A DNA stretch of 64,000 bases from Chaetoderma sp. LZ-2023a (lineage: Eukaryota; Mollusca; Caudofoveata; Chaetodermatida; Chaetodermatidae): NCBI GenBank assembly GCA_034401795.1, contig CM067374.1, forward strand, positions 93,030,398 to 93,094,397, read 5' to 3'. A program made the translations under genes and the position numbers. Below the pieces are notes generated by a model. It saw only the letters and a program-made list of their open reading frames with translations. It ran no database searches and was not told the origin of the DNA. Below, in pieces: positions 21,271 to 33,738 of the stretch (its first letter is position 1; each line of letters starts with the position of its first letter).

Positions 21271-21502
21271 TTAACCTTTTAACACTCATATCAGCCAAAA
21301 ACGGCTTCTGCAGTTGTCTTGAGAAATGTCGATTTGCAGACCAAGAGAAGACTATTTTTGAAATTTTACCACTGGAATGACTGGCTCGATAACCAAGCCA
21401 GTCATTCCAGTAGCAAATTTTCAAAAATATTCTTCTCTTGGTCTGCAAATGGACATTTTCTATGAGAAAATAAAAATTTTCTTGACCAATTTCGAGGGTT
21501 AA
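21271..21502. repeat. Family A fold-back element (copy 8)
   Basis: This is a near-consensus copy, from ttaaccttttaacactcat to cgagggttaa. The mirrored turn ggctcgataaccaagccagt is intact. Confidence 0.85.

Positions 21503-21762
21503 TGGCGTGGTAAATACTCGATCAATGCGAGCTAGAACTTAGCAGTAATCTAATTTCAAAGTTCTTTCTATATAACTGATCATTGTTTCATTAGAACAGT
21601 CATGGTTTCCAGCAGTAAATCCATGGAGCGAATTTTTGTAAATTGTTATTTTAGAAAATCTTGAGTTAAATTGCAAGTAATTTTCTTACCTCCCTTTCCT
21701 GTACATTGATTGTATCTGTTATGGATTTCCTTCCATTTCTCATATGGCTGTTATGTATAATT

Positions 21763-21784
21763 ATTATTATTATTATTATTATTT
21763..21784 (+). repeat. (ATT)n microsatellite
   Basis: About seven ATT units. Confidence 0.85.

Positions 21785-21884
21785 GTTTTAAATACAGCAT
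21801 TGTTAAAATCATGTTAACGTGTTGACTGAAACTCTTTTGTGCCATTTCTTTTCCTGTACATGTATGTAAGTAATGTAACTATTC

Positions 21885-22260
21885 AATGGAGCTTTCCGGT
21901 CTATCCATCGATTATATGACGTCATAATCAACTAAGTGACGTGTATGATGACGTCATGAATGACTCGATATAGCCCGTCTTAAACGCTTAATTGTCTGAC
22001 ACGTCGTACGAATTGTATGTTTTTGCTATTTAATAAACATGCTGTTGAATATTTTGAAACTAATCTGACTGGGCGCTGTTGCTGCCATAGGCAGCAACAG
22101 CACCCAGTCAAATTAGTTTCAAAATATTTAACAGCTTGTATAGTTTTCTGGAAATTGATAGTCAGGGGGTTTAGGGATCGCTTGATCCCAGCACAAGCGA
22201 TGTGTGGGTGGAGCTTAGCTAGAGATGGGCGGGGCATAGCTAGGACTGGAAAGGTCAATT
21885..22260 (-). repeat. Family B composite repeat, full length
   Basis: Arm one has tatgacgtcataatcaac (21918) and gatgacgtcatgaatgac (21949), two TGACGTCA octamers. The palindrome is 22041-22135, with gctgttgaatattttgaaac mirrored around gctgccataggcagc. 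The other arm carries gatcgcttgatccc, gtgggtggagcttagc and ggcggggcatagc. Confidence 0.85.

Positions 22261-22454
22261 ATGATAAATTAACACAATTTTTTGCCCACTGTCCACTCGC
22301 ACAAACATCTAAATAAAAATATATACATCAATAGACATATACTTATGTTATTTTAATTTGCAGATAAATGATATCAGATTTGCATAGATTTAATAAACAC
22401 TTTATTAATAATTGACATGTCATTATAAATATCAGTTTTAAAGTTTTAAGTACG

Positions 22455-22620
22455 TGTAGTCAGCTGCAGTGGTTTTAGGAATGTCTATATACAGACAAGA
22501 GAAGACTATCTTTGAAAATTTACATGTGTACCAATCATTTCAGTATTAAATTTTTATAGATAGTCTTATTAGTCTGAAAATAGAGCATTTAGCAAAAATA
22601 TCAATTGCATTGCTAAATCT
22455..22620. repeat. Family A element (copy 9), degenerate
   Basis: cagctgcagtggttttagga, acagacaagagaagactatc and a weak mirror arm remain; the outer ends are eroded. 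Confidence 0.5.

Positions 22621-22915
22621 TCTATGCTGAAAATTTCAAGGAGACCGTACTGAAAAGCTTTTGAATGATTTGAAAATGAGTTGACTGGAAAGCATTGTTG
22701 CCTTATTAAGTAATGACATTTTATTAAATTAATTTCAATGTACTTAACTAAATATTTCTTGCATGGTTAAGAGCTTTGCTAAAACGGGTTTGTAGGATTG
22801 ATTAAAGCACTATTTAAATTTCGCTAAAAATTGTCTGATAATGTCACTTTGCCCCTTAACCACTGAACACAGTATATACATGTATATCAAATACAAGACA
22901 CATATATACAGGTAA

Positions 22916-22985
22916 GCTGTTGAATATTTTGAAACTAATTTGGCTGCCATAGTCATTAGTCAGCAACAGCTCCAAGTGAAATTCA
22916..22985. repeat. Family B palindrome, partial
   Basis: gctgttgaatattttgaaac is intact. The right arm decays after cagcaacagctccaagtgaa. Confidence 0.6.

Positions 22986-23029
22986 ATATCATATTCTTTC
23001 CATCAAAATTATTTTGTTATTTTTGGTCA

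Positions 23030-23268
23030 CTAACGTGTAATACTTTGATGGCGAAAACCGGTGTCTGCTGTGGTCTTGAGGAGTGTCAATTTGCATACTG
23101 TACCGAGGAAAAGCTATTTTTGATAATGTGCCTCTTGGATGTCTGGCTCAATAACCAAACCAGTCGTTCCAGTCATAAATTTTCAAAGATACTCTTACCA
23201 TGCAGCTAGATGGACATTCACTAGGCAAATAGGTTGTTTTCTTGACCAATTTGACCATTAAGGGACTA
23030..23268. repeat. Family A element (copy 10)
   Basis: cggtgtctgctgtggtcttg and the turn ggctcaataaccaaaccagt are seen, and it ends ttgaccattaaggga. The inner arms are diverged. Confidence 0.6.

Positions 23269-23388
23269 GAGGCTGAAATGGTCAATGGAGATGCCTTGTG
23301 GAGAATGATCTGACAGTTCTTTCATCTTTAGCTGTCTGCCTGCTGAATTTCTGCAGACTACATTTTCCATGTGGTTTAACTCTGGATA

Positions 23389-23471
23389 TGCTGAATATTT
23401 TGAATACAATTTGACTGAAAGTTGTTGGTGGCTAAAACTTTCAGTCAAATTGTTTTCAAAATATTCAGCAT
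23389..23471. repeat. Family B-like palindrome, 'actgaaagttgttgg' subfamily
   Basis: atgctgaatattttgaatac is mirrored by ttttcaaaatattcagcat around gttggtggctaaaac. A distinct core sequence marks a subfamily shared with 27708, 33846 and 35730. Confidence 0.75.

Positions 23472-24019
23472 GTATTGGCCATTGAAATTATTTTTGGCTG
23501 GCTAGCAGCAGTCAGACAGTTAATGGTCTGGATTTGTCAAGAGAAAAAAAATGTGTGCTTAGTGACTGTTCATTTAGCTGTATGGTAAGAGTAGTTTTGA
23601 AAATTTATCACTGGAATGACTTCCTCAGTTACATACAAGTATCGAGTGGCAAATCTTGCTAAATAATCATCGTTTGGCCTGCGATTGAACATTTATTAAA
23701 ACCTATGCAATTCACTATGATTTTGATGTAGAGTCTGTAGTTTTTCAGGTCACATTTTTTGAGAGTCAGTTGGAATAGGCTATTCTTGATGTGAACGGTA
23801 ACCTCTTTGACATGTCACAGCTAGTTCAGATCAAGTGGTGGGCATTGAAGCAAGCATGGTGTATTACCTATATAGATACAGTCAAAATTCTCTATAATAT
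23901 GTATTCCTGTAAAGTAAAAATAGTTTCTTACTGTGTGTATTTAAACATAGGACATTGATTGTGCACATTTCGTTATCCAGAGTGCAGACTGATATTTCCA
24001 GCCATGGTCTAGCCCATCT

Positions 24020-24251
24020 TAGCCATTTGATGGTCAAGGCAAACAAAATGGCTTCTGCAGTGGTCTTGAGAAATGTCCATTTTCAGACCAACTGAAGAAT
24101 ATTTTTGAAAACTTAACTCGATTGACTGGTTCAATAATGGGCCAGTTTTTACAGTGATGTGGTTTCTAAGTGTATTCCTCTCTTAGTCTGCAAATGATCA
24201 TATTTGTGATAAATTACATATTCTAGACCAATCTTGGCCATAAAGGATTAA
24020..24251. repeat. Family A element (copy 12)
   Basis: The left inner motif ggcttctgcagtggtcttga is perfect. The turn has tggttcaataatgggccagt, and the right end is aaaggattaa. A more decayed relative (copy 11) lies at about 23500-23700. Confidence 0.65.

Positions 24252-24432
24252 CCATTTAATGGTCAAATTTTGTCAAGAAAATCAAAATATTTGCTGACTG
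24301 AATTTCCAGATTATCGAGCCAGTCATTTCAGTGGTAAATTTATTTTCAAAAATAGTCTTCTCTTAGCCTGAAAATGGGCATTCCTCAAGACCACTACAGA
24401 GGCCGGTCTTAGCCGGCTTGACCATTGAATGA
24248..24432. repeat. Family A element (copy 13), sharing TTAA with copy 12
   Basis: It begins ttaaccatttaatggtcaaa at the same TTAA that ends copy 12. The left inner arm is deleted up to ttatcgagccagtc. It ends cggcttgaccattgaa. Confidence 0.65.

Positions 24433-24450
24433 ATAAATACTACCATATGC

Positions 24451-24660
24451 ATAACCTTTAATGGTCAAATTTAGTCAAGAAAATCTAAATATCTGCCTAT
24501 TTAATATCCATTGGCAGGCCAAGAAAATATTTTTGAAAATTGACCACTTGAATGACTTGATCAGTTGACAATGGCTGGCATTCAACCTGACTTGACCTGG
24601 CAGATAGACATTCCTCAACACCACTGCAGAGGCTGGTTTTGGTCAGTCATGTGGCACAGG
24451..24660. 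repeat. Family A element (copy 14)
   Basis: ataacctttaatggtcaaat starts the copy, and ccactgcagaggctggtttt closes it. The central turn is rearranged. Confidence 0.55.

Positions 24661-24907
24661 AAATGTTAGTCATCCCAAAAGTTAGTTGTTTACGACCGAT
24701 CGTGTTTCAAACACCTGTCTTGATGAACAGATGTCCCTGTATTACATACCGGTAAAAGTATGTAAGTTAGTTTTAGTTTTGAAATAATATTAATATATAC
24801 AGGTGCGATGATTTGTTTATTATCACTTCATTTTCACTCTCCATTTTGTTAATTTTCTCTAGATTTTCTCATATTGATCTCCTAATGTGCTGCTTTTATG
24901 TAAATAT

Positions 24908-25022
24908 AGAAAGGGGGAAGTAAACAGAGAGAGAGGGAGAGAGAGAGAGGAGAGAGAGAGAGAGAGGGAAAGAGAGAGAGAGAGAGAGATAGGGGAAGGG
25001 GTGGGGGAGAGAGAGAGAGAGA
24908..25022 (+). repeat. (GA)n microsatellite, interrupted
   Basis: This is a purine tract of GAGAGA with GGG interruptions. 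It explains the open frames read through it on both strands. Confidence 0.9.

Positions 25023-25270
25023 GTAAACCATGTGATATGATGCTTTTGTATAAAGTAAAATATATTAATTGCATATTTTTTAATTCCTAAGTAGTAAATT
25101 TCACGATGAAAAGTCGCTTTCTTAAATTTCCATGAACTTCCCTGAGTGACATTATCATGTGCAGGATCGGTGTGATATGATGTCATCATGTGAAGGATTT
25201 GTTGTTGATAAATGATGGCTCACAACAGCTGAATCATATACTAGAACTGTAAGGGAAACAGGACTCTTTG

Positions 25271-25478
25271 TTAACCCGTAGCAAACTGATGTCAATATTC
25301 TATCTTTTACGGTGTCAATAGCAAAGAAACTAGTGTACATTTTTCAACAATTTTGGTGGAAGATGTTGCTGTCTACGACAGCACCATCTTCCACCAAATT
25401 TGTTGAAAAATAAACACCAGTTCATCTTTTACGTTAATTTGAAAATTTTAAATTTTGACATCAGATTGGTAAGGATTA
25271..25478. repeat. TTAA-bounded fold-back element, family G (copy 1)
   Basis: The ends ttaacccgtagcaaactgat and ttggtaaggattaa flank a palindrome in which ttttcaacaattttggtgga is mirrored by ccaccaaatttgttgaaaa around gctgtctacgacagc. 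A sister copy is at 35182-35386. Confidence 0.75.

Positions 25479-25697
25479 AACTGAAACATGAATCTGTGCT
25501 GATGTCCCGCTTGCTGACTTTAATAGACTCCATTTTCATCCAATCAAAACCTATTTAGTGTGATCTGAAGCCATATGGTCTCTTGGGTGACGTCGTCATA
25601 GTGTGAAATATGAGGATGTCAAATTTGATGGTTTTAACCAAAATTTTAATACTGACAGTTTTTGAAGATTTGTCAATTTTTTTATTGAATCGTAATG

Positions 25698-25922
25698 TTA
25701 GCCCTTTAACGCTCAGATTGGGCCCTAAAATCAAAATGTTTGTCGGAGGAGTGTCCATTTGCTGGCGCACAGAAAACTATTTTTTTTAATTTAGTGCTAG
25801 AATGACGGGCTCAATTAGCCAGTCATTTCAGTAGTAATAATTTTTTTAATCTCTCGGCCAGTAAACATGGTAAATGGACATTACTCAAGACCATGGCTGG
25901 TTTCGGTCGGCTTGACCGTTAA
25698..25922. repeat. Family A element (copy 15)
   Basis: It starts ttagccctttaacgctcag and ends cggcttgaccgttaa. 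Inside, gtccatttgctggcgcac is mirrored only weakly. Confidence 0.6.

Positions 25923-26070
25923 AGTGAAAACCAATGATCCACTGCACCCTATAAGGCAGGTGCTCTTTTCAGACAGGTTTGCTAATATATTCTTAGTTAA
26001 CTCCTGTACAGATTTGCTAATGCACATTTTAATCTGTGGATAGCAGCTCAATAAACCAGCATGTCTCTTA

Positions 26071-26165
26071 GGCTGTGTTCTCACTAGGTCTAGAGACTTA
26101 ATCGGGAATAACACCATGCTGAAGCATGACGTTATTCCGGATTAAGTCTCTGGTGAGAACACGGC
26071..26165. repeat. Hairpin element, 'tgttctcactag' family (copy 1)
   Basis: ggctgtgttctcactag is mirrored by ctggtgagaacacggcc, with inner arms agacttaatcgggaataac / gttattccggattaagtct and a catgctgaagcatg tip. Confidence 0.85.

Positions 26166-27707
26166 CTTAGTTAGTTAGTCAGCCGGTCACAAAAGCTTAT
26201 TCCTTCCTGTTATTCTAATCAAACTTGGTGAATGCATGCATTGTAGGCTTAAGCTATGAAGCATAATAAAAGTATGTCACAATGACCTATTTTTTACACT
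26301 TCACCCATATTTACTGAGATTCTATCGTCCTTGTTCAGTTCTTTAGCATATCACACCGCTTTTTTGTTATTCAGTGCACAGCACCGTAATTGTTGAAAAA
26401 CAGACGAGTTTGTATGGAATATTCAGTATTAGTTGCTTAGTATTACGTCTGTGCTCTTCTTAGATAAATCACTGCTGCTTGTTATGTATCTCCTTGTTAA
26501 TTACTTTGTTAAGAATTTATTAATTTATTTATGTTCAGGCTGGGAAAATGGTCTATGGACATGGCATGCAGTTATGCTAAGAAATGTGGTTTTCTCCCTT
26601 TAACGCTCATATCGGGCATAAACGTTTTTCATCATAAATTGTATTCATAGATCGCGGCAACTCCATTTACAAAATCAAAATCCTGCAGCCTTGCTTTGTA
26701 AAACAGTAAATCGGGTACTGAAAATGAAAATAAGCATCTTGCATAACATAAAACATTAAATTTTTTTTGGTTATATGGAAAATATGGCCTTGTTTGGATG
26801 GGGCAGGTGAGGCAAAAAAAATCAATTTAGACCTGAAAACAATATAAGCAAGCCATGGCCCTTAGGCGCTTTCGTAGGAAAAAAGTTATTCTCGTGGCGA
26901 GGAAATCAACTGCCCGTTGTGTTTTACAGCAACTGGCATATGTCATCTGATGTCAAAACTGGATCAGCTTGTATAATTTCTTTGCTAGTTACATGTATGA
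27001 ACAGTTTTATATACCATGAAAAAAGTAATAGTGAAAACATGTTTTTCGTACAAAAATAACAAAGTAGTGAAACTAATTACTTATTTCTGCTTCAAATGTT
27101 GTGTCAAAATGAGGTATCTATAGAAATCAATAAGTTTTGACGATGTCAACAAAACAATTAGTGCACGAGAACACAAAAAGAGGCAGTTGTTAGAAATTGA
27201 ACCGTGTTAGAAACAGGTACCCTGACCATATACTTTTAGACGCTTAAGTTTTATATCTTGGAGCAATTAAATGAAATTAACATTTGATGATTTCATTCCG
27301 TATAAATTAATATAATTCTTTGAGTTGTGAATTTGAATTAGGGACTGGTGTGAATGTGCGTATTTAACCGGTTATAGTATTGGTTGAATAAATCTGACAT
27401 TGATTTGAATTTTTTCAAATCATAATCATAACTGGTATTTAAAAATGATCTTATGTGGAAATTGTATGAGGAACTAAACCTGGAAAAACAAAACAAAATC
27501 ACTACCTTTTAGATAACTTTTTTGTTAAACAAACAAGATGTACAGTACTAAAATTTGCCCCAAAGATTTTAAGTTTCATATAACCATATATACCATACGT
27601 GCATGATAAATAAATACTATTTCCACTCGGCTTGTATAAGTGTTACTTATGTATATGTACTGAGGTTTTGCAAACAATATATTCCAGAGGTTATATCTCT
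27701 GGACCGG
26166..27707. other. Unannotated AT-rich stretch
   Basis: Only a possible family A end (ctccctttaacgctcatatc near 26595) stands out. I see no supported coding or RNA feature. Confidence 0.6.

Positions 27708-27779
27708 CTAAATATTTTGAAAACAATTTGGCTAAGCCACCAACAACTTTCAGTCAAATTATTTTCAAAATATCCAGCA
27708..27779. repeat. Family B-like palindrome
   Basis: ggctaaatattttgaaaaca is mirrored by tattttcaaaatatccagc around ggctaagccaccaac. Confidence 0.65.

Positions 27780-28800
27780 AGTACAGCAGCGAAGACAGTT
27801 AAGCGAAGAGTTATAGCAATTAAACTAGTTTTTATCCGAAAATCTAAATGAAATCAAAATGTAGCCTGTATAGTGTTAAAATTATATTCTTTATTTATTT
27901 TTTTTATCAAGTTAATTTCCACCTTAATCACACCGACCATAAAACGATTGAAATTAGAAACTGCTCATTGAAAGTAAGAGAACTTCTTTTTATACGGATA
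28001 TGCCCAAATAATTATACAGATAATTACTATTTCTGAGTATTTCTAAAGATATCGCGTAAAGATTTAAATAAAAAGGTACATCCTACTTGTTTAGCTGTTT
28101 TTCTAACTTAATCATGTTAATTAGTACAGGTGATTGATTATATGCAAAACATATTGAGGTGTAAAATTTCCACATTTAAGCAAATTTAATACTATAATCC
28201 TCAAACTGTTTGAATATAACTAGTCACTGGGTACCCTCAGGTCCAGATACTACCCTAGTGACACAGGTTACTGGGCTAATGCTGCCTGTTTTTGGCCCAT
28301 TAAGCTGCATTATCAGGGTACTTGTATGCAAACGGATAATACAAGTTCATATTCATGTACTGTTACCTGAGTATTAGGCCCCGCCTCTCACACACTCGTG
28401 GTTCTTGTCCTTTACCGCATCCATCAGTAAAGGACAGCAGCCACAGGTACATGAGAGCTGAATCTTATGTATCCTGAGCAAGCATTGTACTGCCAGCAAA
28501 AAGCAGCCTGGGTGTCTGATGATAATGTTATCTAAATGTCACCATGGAAGACTTCAGTGAACTTATAGTGTCAAGATAGCAACCTGAAACATTTAAATGC
28601 AGTGAGCGAACCCCATCAAACCACAGATCTGGTGTACATAAGCATTGGATACTGTCTGATATCAGGCATTGTTGTTTCAATGGCGTGAGCAGATTTGTCA
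28701 TTCACGTCTCTGATGTCTGTCGCGATCAAGATACTTATATGTTAACTGATGTCACAATCAAATGACTCACTAGGCAGCAACGTCTTCCAGTCAACTCAAT
27780..28800. other. Unannotated stretch
   Basis: It is mostly AT-rich. A less AT-rich segment at about 28230-28720 has no open frame of useful length and no recognisable splice pair. Confidence 0.55.

Positions 28801-29038
28801 TTAACCATTTCGTGACAAAGCCTGCTCAAACCGGCCTCTGCAGTTGTCTTGAGGACTGTCCATTTGCAGACTAAGAGATGATTATTTTTGAAGATTTACT
28901 ACGGAATGATGGCTCGGTAACCGAGCCAGCCATTCCAGTGGTAAATTGTCAAAAATACTCTTCTCTTAGTCTGAAAATGGACATTCATTAAGGACATATT
29001 TTTATTTTCTTGACCAAATTTAGCCATTAAAGGGTTAA
28801..29038. repeat. Family A fold-back element (copy 16)
   Basis: It is well preserved, from ttaaccatttcgtgacaaag to cattaaagggttaa. 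The turn is ggctcggtaaccgagccagc. Confidence 0.8.

Positions 29039-29118
29039 AAAACAATCTGCAGGTTTCCTGTATTCTGTTGCCTTAAAATTGAGATTTTGGGAATTCCATG
29101 TCTAAGTGTCAGTATCAA

Positions 29119-29326
29119 TTTAACGCTTATCCCTCGAATAAAAAGTAAGTTTTTCATAGAAAATGTCCATTTGCAACCTGTGATAAGACGATTTTTGTAA
29201 ATTTACCACTGGAATGACTGGCTCTGTTATCGAGCCACTGGTAAATTTTCAAAAGTAGTCGTAGTATGCAAACGGACATTTCTCAAGACCACTGCAGAAG
29301 ACAATTTTTGGCTGATATGAGTGTTA
29119..29326. repeat. Family A fold-back element (copy 17), opposite polarity to copy 16
   Basis: It begins ttaacgcttatccctcgaat and ends gatatgagtgttaa. The turn is shortened to ggctctgttatcgagccact. Confidence 0.75.

Positions 29327-29569
29327 AAGGATTTAAATCCATATACAAAGTGCGAACGGAGCTTAGAAATGGATTATTTTAATAAATTCTCACAGCATTT
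29401 ACACAAGATCATTTCTAAATATTTCTTTTCTTAACGTACAGCTAAACTAAAACATGTCTATGAAAATGTGCTTACTAAAACTCAATAATTATTGCATATA
29501 TGTTCTGGGGCGAAATGACAGTGGTGGACTAAGTAAAACATGCTTTCATATGGCCTTCATTTTTATCCA

Positions 29570-29790
29570 TTTAACACTCATATCAGCCAAAAACGGCTTC
29601 TGCAGTGTTCTTGAGATATGTCTATTTGCAGACCAAGAAAAGACTATTTTTGAAAATTTTACCACTGGAATGACTGGCTCGATAACCGAGCCAGTCATTC
29701 CAGTGGAAATTTTCAAAAATAGTCCTCTTGGTCTGGAAATGGACATTTTCTATGAAAAAAATTTAAATTTAAAAAAACGAATTCGACGAT
29570..29790. repeat. Family A fold-back element (copy 18)
   Basis: It starts tttaacactcatatcagcca. The centre accactggaatgactggctc / gagccagtcattccagtgg is perfect. The right outer end is eroded after gaattcgacgatgg. The 122-codon ORF across it is only a reading of this repeat. 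Confidence 0.75.

Positions 29791-30122
29791 GGAATGTCGC
29801 AAAGGAAAGTAGTGTCCATTAGAGGCAGATTTAACTGTGTATAGTGATGCTTTCCCACAAAAGGTTGCATGTTCACGTTCGCATGTTCAGGTTCCATTCA
29901 CTCACGTTTTACATAAAGCTTATAACGGTTGTATTAATAGCTACTGTACATTTTTCCTTAGAAGTAGTTCCAAGAATTCTCAATAATTTTCAATCGATAT
30001 TACACCGTAATCCGTATCATAAGCAGTTATGGGAAGGAAAGTTGCATCTTTAACAAATTTTCACTGATATACAGTATTGGTCAGAAATAAGCTAACATGT
30101 TTCCAAGGCAAAATAAGACGTA

Positions 30123-30200
30123 CTGTTGAATATTTTAACCATAATTGGATTGGAAGACATTGCTGCCTTCCAGTCCAATTATGGTAAAAATGTTCAACAG
30123..30200. repeat. Family B-like palindrome, 'cataattggattggaag' subfamily
   Basis: ctgttgaatattttaaccat is mirrored by atggtaaaaatgttcaacag around acattgctgcct. A sister copy is at 36316. 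Confidence 0.8.

Positions 30201-30533
30201 AACATTTCTTTCTAACTGAACATGATTCGGGGTGGTGGGTTTCTTTTTTTTAAACATTTTAAACATGTTAATTTAATTTATGAGCTACATGTATTCTGTA
30301 GTAGATCCTCAAGAGTGAAATAGTGTATCTTTGTTTTAATGTACCCATACAGAAAGTATGTTGAATATTTTTGAAAATGTTTTATCTGGTTCTAACTGGT
30401 GATTCTGTCACTGTTCGAAAGGGGTTAATGATCAAATGTTGTTAGTGTTTACCAAAGCAATAATATCTTTCTTTCAAATTCGTTGCGAAATATTGAAGAC
30501 TCGGTTTCTCTTGAAATTGGGATATGGTGATGG

Positions 30534-30767
30534 TTAACCATTTAACGGTCACAGCGGTCAAACCGGCCTCTACAATGGTCTTGAGAATGTTTTGTCCAGA
30601 AGAAAACTATTTTTGAAATTTTACCACTGGAATGGCTAGCTCGAGAACCGAGCCAGTCATTTCAGTGATAGATTTTCAAAAATAATAGTATTCTTTTGTC
30701 CAGTAAATAGGCATTCATTAAGGAACATTTTTTATTTTCTTAACAAATCTTAACTATGAAATTGTTA
30534..30767. repeat. 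Family A fold-back element (copy 19)
   Basis: It runs from ttaaccatttaacggtcaca to atgaaattgttaa. The turn agctcgagaaccgagccagt is intact, and part of the left 'catttgcagacc' arm is lost. Confidence 0.7.

Positions 30768-30874
30768 ATGTTACAATGCTGATGTTTATACAGGACTTTG
30801 TTGATGAAATAGTACTTTGATTTGTACATAGCAGCTGCTGACATCATTGCATAAACTGTAATGGAGGAATCCTG

Positions 30875-31255
30875 TTTTTGTTATTCCCCGCCCATCTGGA
30901 GCTAAGCTCCACCCAAGCTTTACCGGTGTTGGGATCAATCGATCCCTGAACTGTCTGACTATCAATTTCCAGAAAACTGTACAGGTAAACTGTTGAATAG
31001 TTTGAAACTAATTTGACTGGGTGCTGTTGTTGCCATATGTTGCTGCCTATGTCCGCAACAGCACCCAGTCAACTTAGTTTCAAAATATTCAACAGCATGT
31101 TTATTAAATAGTAAATAAATATAATTTGTATGACATGACCGACTGGTACGCATTTAAGACTAAATCTCACCATTCATGATGTAATTGATTGTAATGTCAG
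31201 CCTACACGTCACGTAGTTGATTATGATGTCATATGATTGACTGAGAAACTGGATT
30875..31255 (+). repeat. Family B composite repeat, full length
   Basis: One arm has ccccgcccatctggagctaa and gggatcaatcgatccc. The palindrome lies at 30990-31096. The other arm holds TGATGTCA-like decayed octamers (31169-31235) instead of perfect TGACGTCA. Confidence 0.8.

Positions 31256-31539
31256 CCTCAATTTCTAGTGAATCAAATCTAGTGTTTCATAAAGCTATAA
31301 TGCACTAAATTATACCATTTATTACTATAGAGAATTACTTGACTTAATTGTATGCATTGTTTATGCGTTAGTTGTTAATATTGTCACTAATTAATCAATT
31401 CTTAAATACTTTAGCTGCCCAGTGACAGCTCTGAATAATGGGTGTATTATTTTAATTATTATAATTAATAAGTTAATTTATTTACTATAAATATGTGACC
31501 TACGTTCATTGAACCGCAGTTAATTCTCCAAATAGTTTA
31256..31539. other. Unannotated AT-rich stretch
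   Basis: Nothing coding or structured is evident. Confidence 0.6.

Positions 31540-31736
31540 TTAACCTTTGAATTCTCCAATTTGTTCAAGAAAATTTCCATTTTTCGCAAAAAAGATGTTA
31601 ATTCGCAGACCAAGAGATGGTTATTTTTGGAAATTTATCACTGGAATAATTGGTAAAATAATCTCGGTCTGCTAATTGACATTTCTTAATGCGACTGCAG
31701 AAGTTGTGTTGTCCATTTTCATTATTGGTGAGTTAA
31540..31736. repeat. Family A element (copy 20), turn deleted
   Basis: ttaacctttgaattctccaa and a gtgagttaa end are present. The central hairpin is reduced to ttatcactggaataattggt. Confidence 0.6.

Positions 31737-32172
31737 CTCCTTCCCTGTAGCTTATCACACAGATTATTGCCTGATTTTAAATTATTAAATGTAATTTTTT
31801 TTAAACATCTTGATTGAAAGTTATTGCTCTGATGTCATTATTCGAATTATTTTAAAAATATGTAGCATATTTCTTGTGCGGATTGGAACGAAAGTGGAAT
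31901 GCATTAATGACTTACTCTCCTGACAGTAAAAATGTCCATAGATTATACACCTTCAAATCTGGTTCATGAACACCGCTGACCCAGGAGGAATATTCGATAA
32001 GCGCACACACTCACAAACTGGTCATCCTGTTCTTAACTCATTTAACCGTTACAACTTAATAAATAATTTATAGAATATTTTGAGACTAACTCGATCAGGA
32101 TCGGAGGCTGCCACAGATTCCAGTCATATTATTTTAAATCTAGTTAACAGTGTACATGTATGATGGTCATAA
31737..32172. other. Unannotated stretch
   Basis: It holds a decayed family B arm near 32066-32150 (tagaatattttgagactaac) and nothing else I can support. Confidence 0.5.

Positions 32173-32177
32173 CCATT

Positions 32178-32382
32178 TAACCCTCGAATTTATTCAAATT
32201 TTTTTTTAATTTTCTCATAGAAAATGTCAATTTGCAGACCAAGAGAAGACTATTTTTGAAATTTTACCACTGGAATGACTGGCTCGGTTATTTTCAAAAA
32301 TAGTCTTCTTGGTCTGCAAATGAATATTTCTCAAGACCACTGCAGAAGCCGCTTTTGATTGATATGAGGGTTACGGGGTTAA
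32178..32382. repeat. Family A element (copy 21), half of the turn deleted
   Basis: ttaaccctcgaatttattca to ttacggggttaa. The centre runs from ggctcggttat directly into tttcaaaaatagtc, so the second 'cattccagtgg' arm is missing. Confidence 0.7.

Positions 32383-32456
32383 ATTAGATATTCTCTGGCT
32401 TGGAAATGGTTAAAGATCACATTAGGCAGGTTATAGTGAACGAATACAGGGAGCAT

Positions 32457-32662
32457 TAAATCCTTTAATGACTGAATTTGGACACAAAAATCAAAATACT
32501 TTCTTAGTCAATGTCCATTTGCAGGCCAAGAGAATACTATTTTTGAAAATGTACCACTGGAATGACTGGTTACCGAGCCAGTCTTTCCAGTGGTAAATTT
32601 TCAAAAATAGTATTCTCTTAGTCTGCAAATGCACATTACTTTCGACCACTGCCGAGGGTTAA
32457..32662. repeat. Family A element (copy 22)
   Basis: ttaaatcctttaatgactga to gccgagggttaa. 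Polarity is the same as copy 14, and the turn is reduced to tggttaccgagccagtc. Confidence 0.7.

Positions 32663-32859
32663 TGCAGGTTATTCTTATGGAATGGTGTATCACGCGGGTC
32701 ATAACATGCTTGGTGTCTCGACCTAATTCAGTAACCAACGCATTTCATTCACAATAACCTTGCATAGTACTATAACACCCCAGCCCCACCCTAACTGTTT
32801 TCATTATATGTATTTAGGAAATGGTTCAAGATTTTATCTTTTTACAACATATCCAGTTA

Positions 32860-33094
32860 TCTCTTCATCTGTCAAGTCGGACAACAACGGCCTCTGCAGT
32901 GATCTAATCGAAATGTTTACAATCCAAGATAAAACTATTTCTGAAAATTTACAACTAGAATGACTGGCTCGATAACCGAGCCAGTCATTCCAGTGGTAAA
33001 TTTTCAGAAATAGTCTTTTTAGCCTATAAATGGACAGTTATTAAGAATAAAACAATCAATTTTTGCGACAAATCTTGACTGTTGAAGAGTTAAA
32860..33094. repeat. Family A element (copy 23)
   Basis: gtcaagtcggacaacaacgg marks the left part. 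The centre gactggctcgataaccgagc is perfect. The right end is ttgactgttgaagagttaa. Confidence 0.7.

Positions 33095-33659
33095 ATGTTA
33101 TCTAAATTCTGAGTAGATTGGGCATGTTTACGCATGTCAACAGGTGCATGTTTTCAAGAAATGGCATAGCAGCTGGCTATGACGAAGACACATTACCACC
33201 CACATGGACTGACCAGTTATCCTGCTTGATTAATTAGAGGCTGCGATTTCATGGTTCAAAGCGTTGAAATATGTTTAATTTGAAACTGTATCATCAGAAA
33301 TGCACCTGCTTTAATGAACACCTATGTCCTCAAAAGGTCATTGATTTCTCGAGTGGGTTGTCCTGTTTTGTGTCAATACACCAAGTGAACTATGTTAGGT
33401 GCATCAGAACTAAATTTAAAACCCATTAAATCACCTTGCCCTGTAAAGAATGAAGCATTTAATATGAGAAATGTGTAGGCCTAGATGTATATTATTTCTT
33501 TTCGTTCTATACATACACTCATCAAAGGGCTTTATAGGTAATTCATTGAATCGATAAAGTGTTAGTAATGCGGATAGTACTATTGCAGGTATTTTGAAAT
33601 TAACAGTGTGACTCTTGAAGTTTCAGTGTCAGTTTCAAGATACCTATATTGGAATTAAA
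33095..33659. other. Unannotated stretch
   Basis: I see no gene or repeat structure. Confidence 0.6.

Positions 33660-33738
33660 GCTGTTGAATATTTTGCAACTAATTTGACTGGGAGGCAGCA
33701 ACAACTCCTGATCAGATTAGTTTCAAAGCATTCAACAG
33660..33738. repeat. Family B palindrome, core only
   Basis: gctgttgaatattttgcaac is mirrored by gtttcaaagcattcaacag around gggaggcagcaacaactcc. Confidence 0.7.

Noticed and set aside
29454-29822. 122-codon ORF in the 29-kb region
   Set aside because: Most of it reads across a family A fold-back element; there are no domains and no neighbouring exons.
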